Positions 7,133 to 8,899 of a DNA stretch of 8,899 nt are shown here, piece by piece; position 1 is the stretch's first letter, and each line of letters starts with the position of its first letter. A program made the position numbers and the translations under genes. The stretch comes from an uncultured Chitinophagaceae bacterium (GTDB lineage Bacteria > Bacteroidota > Bacteroidia > Chitinophagales > Chitinophagaceae). Below the pieces are notes generated by a model. The model was not told the DNA's origin. It saw only the letters and a program-made list of their open reading frames with translations, and ran no database searches. Location: assembly GCA_903841915.1 (NCBI GenBank), contig CAIMKO010000492.1:1-8899 (forward strand), given 5' to 3'.

Positions 7133-7987
7133 ATGAAGAAAGTTGTACTTTTTATTTTCTGTATTGTAACGTTAACCTCTTGTTTTCATAAGATTGAAAA
7201 GTTGTTTGCGAAGGGGCATGGTAAGTCCTTTAACCAAATACTTAAGAGTCATGATAATGAGTATAAGTATTCAATGGCTGAGCAGTATTATGCAGAAAAG
7301 AAATACAATAATGCGCAGGTATTATTTGAAGAAATGATCTCTTTTGTAAAGGGGACTCCGCGGTTTGAGGACATGTATTATAAAATAGCATTCTGTTATT
7401 ACTATCAAAAGGATTATCTTAACGCAGAGAACTACTTTAAGAATTTTACCGAAACATTTCCGGGAAGTAATAAATCTGAAGAATGTGAGTTTATGAGGGC
7501 CTACTGTTTCTATAAACAATCGCCTAAAGTTGATCTGGATCAAACCAATACAACAAAGGCCATTTCTTTGATGCAGGCTTTTATTAACACACATCCGACT
7601 TCCCCTAAAGTATTAGAAGCAACTTCTATTATTGATAAGGGGCGAGAAAAATTGGAACTGAAAGATTATAATACTGCGCAACTTTATTATAATTTAGGAT
7701 ATTATAAAGCTGCAGCCATAACATTTGGGCTTGTGTCTGAAAATTTTCCAGATTCAAAGAAGAGCGATGAGTATAAGTTGCAGGTGATTAAATCTTATTA
7801 CAAGTATGCTGAATTAAGCACAGAAGATAAACAACCGGAAAGATTTGAAAAAGTGGTATCTGAATGTAGTGATTTTTCGGAAAGGTTTACAGACAGTAAA
7901 TTGTTAACTGAAGCAAATAAATATAAAGCGCAATCAACTACTTACCTTAAAAATTTAAAAAATGAGCAAATTAAGAAGGCACCTTAG
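7133..7987 (+). CDS. bamD: Outer-membrane assembly lipoprotein BamD
   Basis: BamD is the essential lipoprotein partner of BamA in inserting beta-barrel proteins into the outer membrane, and it sits on the periplasmic face. The 284-residue product begins with a lipoprotein signal peptide (MKKVVLFIFCIVTLTSC) whose lipobox LTSC places the acylated cysteine at residue 17. The rest is helical with repeated tetratricopeptide-like units such as AEQYYAEKKYNNAQVLFEEM and YYKIAFCYYYQKDYLNAENYF, and spacer segments containing FPGS and FPDS between units. Length and repeat pattern match the Bacteroidota BamD family, somewhat longer than the roughly 245 residues of E. coli. I chose the ATG at 7133. The in-frame TTG at 7121 lies inside the promoter -7 box and is unlikely to be transcribed. 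The gene's 3' end overlaps rpoZ by 26 bases, the usual Bacteroidota bamD-rpoZ pairing. Confidence 0.93.
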   Translation: MKKVVLFIFCIVTLTSCFHKIEKLFAKGHGKSFNQILKSHDNEYKYSMAEQYYAEKKYNNAQVLFEEMISFVKGTPRFEDMYYKIAFCYYYQKDYLNAENYFKNFTETFPGSNKSEECEFMRAYCFYKQSPKVDLDQTNTTKAISLMQAFINTHPTSPKVLEATSIIDKGREKLELKDYNTAQLYYNLGYYKAAAITFGLVSENFPDSKKSDEYKLQVIKSYYKYAELSTEDKQPERFEKVVSECSDFSERFTDSKLLTEANKYKAQSTTYLKNLKNEQIKKAP

Positions 7988-8306
7988 CGGCAATACATCT
8001 AATGTGGTGGAGACAAAAAACCTTGTTGATATCAAATCTCAAACAGGTAATTTGTATGAGTCAATTGCTATTGTTTCACGTCGTGCAAACCAGATCAATA
8101 TTTCTTTAAGAGAAGAATTGCATAATAAACTGGAAGAGTTTGCAAGTCATACGGACAGTCTGGAAGAAATTCATGAGAACAAAGAGCAGATTGAAATTTC
8201 AAAAGCGTATGAGAAAATGCCAAATCCTGCTATTCTTGCCACTCAGGAATTTGTTGAAAACAAGATATATTATCGTAAGAATAATGAGAGCGATCTGTTC
8301 AGATAA
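7962..8306 (+). CDS. rpoZ: DNA-directed RNA polymerase omega subunit
   Basis: Omega is a small non-essential subunit that wraps the C-terminus of beta-prime and helps assemble RNA polymerase. The 114-residue product carries NLYESIAIVSRRANQI (30-45), the counterpart of the conserved omega helix with paired Arg before Ala-x-Gln. It also has the Bacteroidota-specific C-terminal stretch ISKAYEKMPNPAILATQEF followed by KIYYR. It is longer than the 91 residues of E. coli omega, as is usual in this phylum. The ATG at 7962 lies 26 bases inside the end of bamD in a different frame and follows an A-rich run (AAAAATTTAAAA) rather than a Shine-Dalgarno. Translational coupling to bamD is likely. It is the last gene of its transcription unit. 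Confidence 0.92.
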   Translation: MSKLRRHLSGNTSNVVETKNLVDIKSQTGNLYESIAIVSRRANQINISLREELHNKLEEFASHTDSLEEIHENKEQIEISKAYEKMPNPAILATQEFVENKIYYRKNNESDLFR

Positions 8307-8327
8307 GCTATTGAATAATTAAAATAT

Positions 8328-8359
8328 AAAACGACAGTAGCACTACTGTCGTTTTTTTT
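8328..8359 (+). terminator. Intrinsic terminator after rpoZ
   Basis: A perfect 12-bp stem (8328-8339 with 8344-8355) with core ACGACAGTA/TACTGTCGT and tetraloop GCAC is followed by eight T residues (8352-8359, partly within the stem). It lies 22 bases after the rpoZ stop and separates the bamD-rpoZ transcript from the DUF4835 gene. Confidence 0.9.
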
Positions 8360-8382
8360 GTTACTTGCAGTATAATAAAAGT

Positions 8383-8899
8383 ATGCTAAAGACATATTCC
8401 ATATTTTTTTTAGTATTCCTCATTGTTCTCAGCAGTAAGGCTCAGGAGATACAAGCAAAAGTAACAGTGAATGCGAGTCGTATTAATACTACAGTTGATA
8501 AGAAAGTATTTGTCACTTTGCAGAACCAATTGATCAATTTTATAAACAGCCGTAAATGGACGAATGATCAGTTTAATGAAAATGAAAAGATACAATGCAG
8601 TTTTTTAATAAATCTTCAATCTATTGTAGAACCAAATGTTTATAGAGCAACTTTAATTATTCAGGCAGCACGGCCGGTGTATAATGCAAGCTATCAGACT
8701 GCACTGGTTAATTTTCAGGATCAGGATTTTACTTTTAAATATATCGAATATCAACCCATAGAATTTAATGAGAATCGGGTTCAGGGAACAGATGCATTGG
8801 CGGCTAATTTAACAGCTATGTTGGCCTACTATGTGAATATTATATTAGGGTTAGACTATGATTCTTTCTCTCCCAAAGGGGGAGATCCTTACTATCAAA
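8383..8899 (+). CDS. DUF4835 family secreted protein (3' end outside window)
   Basis: The frame opens at ATG 8383 and runs off the window after 172 codons. The first 20 residues are a signal peptide (MLKTYSIFFLVFLIVLSSKA, then Gln21). The mature part begins EIQAKVTVNASRI and continues with FVTLQNQLINFINSRKWT, CSFLINLQSI, NASYQTALVNFQDQDFTF and LAYYVNIILGLDYDSFSPKGG, a pattern I recognise as the DUF4835 family of Bacteroidota. Members are normally about 300 residues, so a little over half is visible. Some recent annotations name this family PorD and link it to type IX secretion. I cannot confirm that role from sequence. The gene sits just downstream of rpoZ but behind a terminator. No good TAnnTTTG box is seen in the 23 bases between terminator and start. 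The start is A-rich with no Shine-Dalgarno. Confidence 0.85.
   Translation, partial: MLKTYSIFFLVFLIVLSSKAQEIQAKVTVNASRINTTVDKKVFVTLQNQLINFINSRKWTNDQFNENEKIQCSFLINLQSIVEPNVYRATLIIQAARPVYNASYQTALVNFQDQDFTFKYIEYQPIEFNENRVQGTDALAANLTAMLAYYVNIILGLDYDSFSPKGGDPYYQ

Noticed and set aside
1..8899. Mobile element, CRISPR array, toxin-antitoxin, phage or defence genes
   Set aside because: I looked for transposase or integrase motifs, repeat-spacer arrays, tRNA-like cloverleafs and paired small ORFs and found none. Gene content is chromosomal housekeeping.

Overview
The window looks like chromosomal DNA from a member of the Bacteroidota, most likely Chitinophagia/Chitinophagaceae. Five things point there: the bamD-rpoZ pair beside a DUF4835 gene; an OmpA-type porin with thrombospondin-type-3 calcium repeats; A-rich translation starts with no Shine-Dalgarno; promoters of the TTTG/TAnnTTTG type; and protein sequences that read as that phylum throughout. 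The genus assignment is inference.

Layout. (1) Bases 1-357 are the 3' end of a secreted or surface protein, followed by a 223-base gap that holds a sharply bounded G+C-rich island with a 40-codon Cys-rich reading frame. (2) htpG (Hsp90) at 581-2419 on + converges on recJ (4186-2489, -), with a small hairpin terminator between them. (3) A trans-polyprenyl diphosphate synthase gene (5306-4344, -) lies upstream of recJ on the same strand and may be co-transcribed with it. (4) A 193-base divergent region containing short palindromes and a textbook Bacteroidota promoter drives an OmpA-family outer-membrane protein (5500-6990, +), closed by a very strong terminator. (5) A second transcription unit, bamD-rpoZ (7133-8306), starts from a TAnnTTTG box almost touching the bamD start codon. 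Its two genes overlap by 26 bases and it ends in a terminator. (6) The window ends inside a DUF4835 secreted protein gene (from 8383).

The genes serve three themes. Envelope biogenesis is represented by BamD, the OmpA-like protein, the DUF4835 protein and the upstream surface protein. Core information processing and chaperoning is represented by RecJ, RNA polymerase omega and HtpG. Isoprenoid/quinone side-chain synthesis is represented by the prenyl synthase. These are mostly housekeeping genes. I see no tRNA, rRNA, CRISPR array, insertion sequence or prophage, and no new multi-gene system. The points most worth a second look are the G+C island/short ORF before htpG, the OmpA domain that lacks the usual Asp of its peptidoglycan-binding loop, the apparent absence of coaBC between rpoZ and DUF4835, and the near-leaderless bamD promoter.
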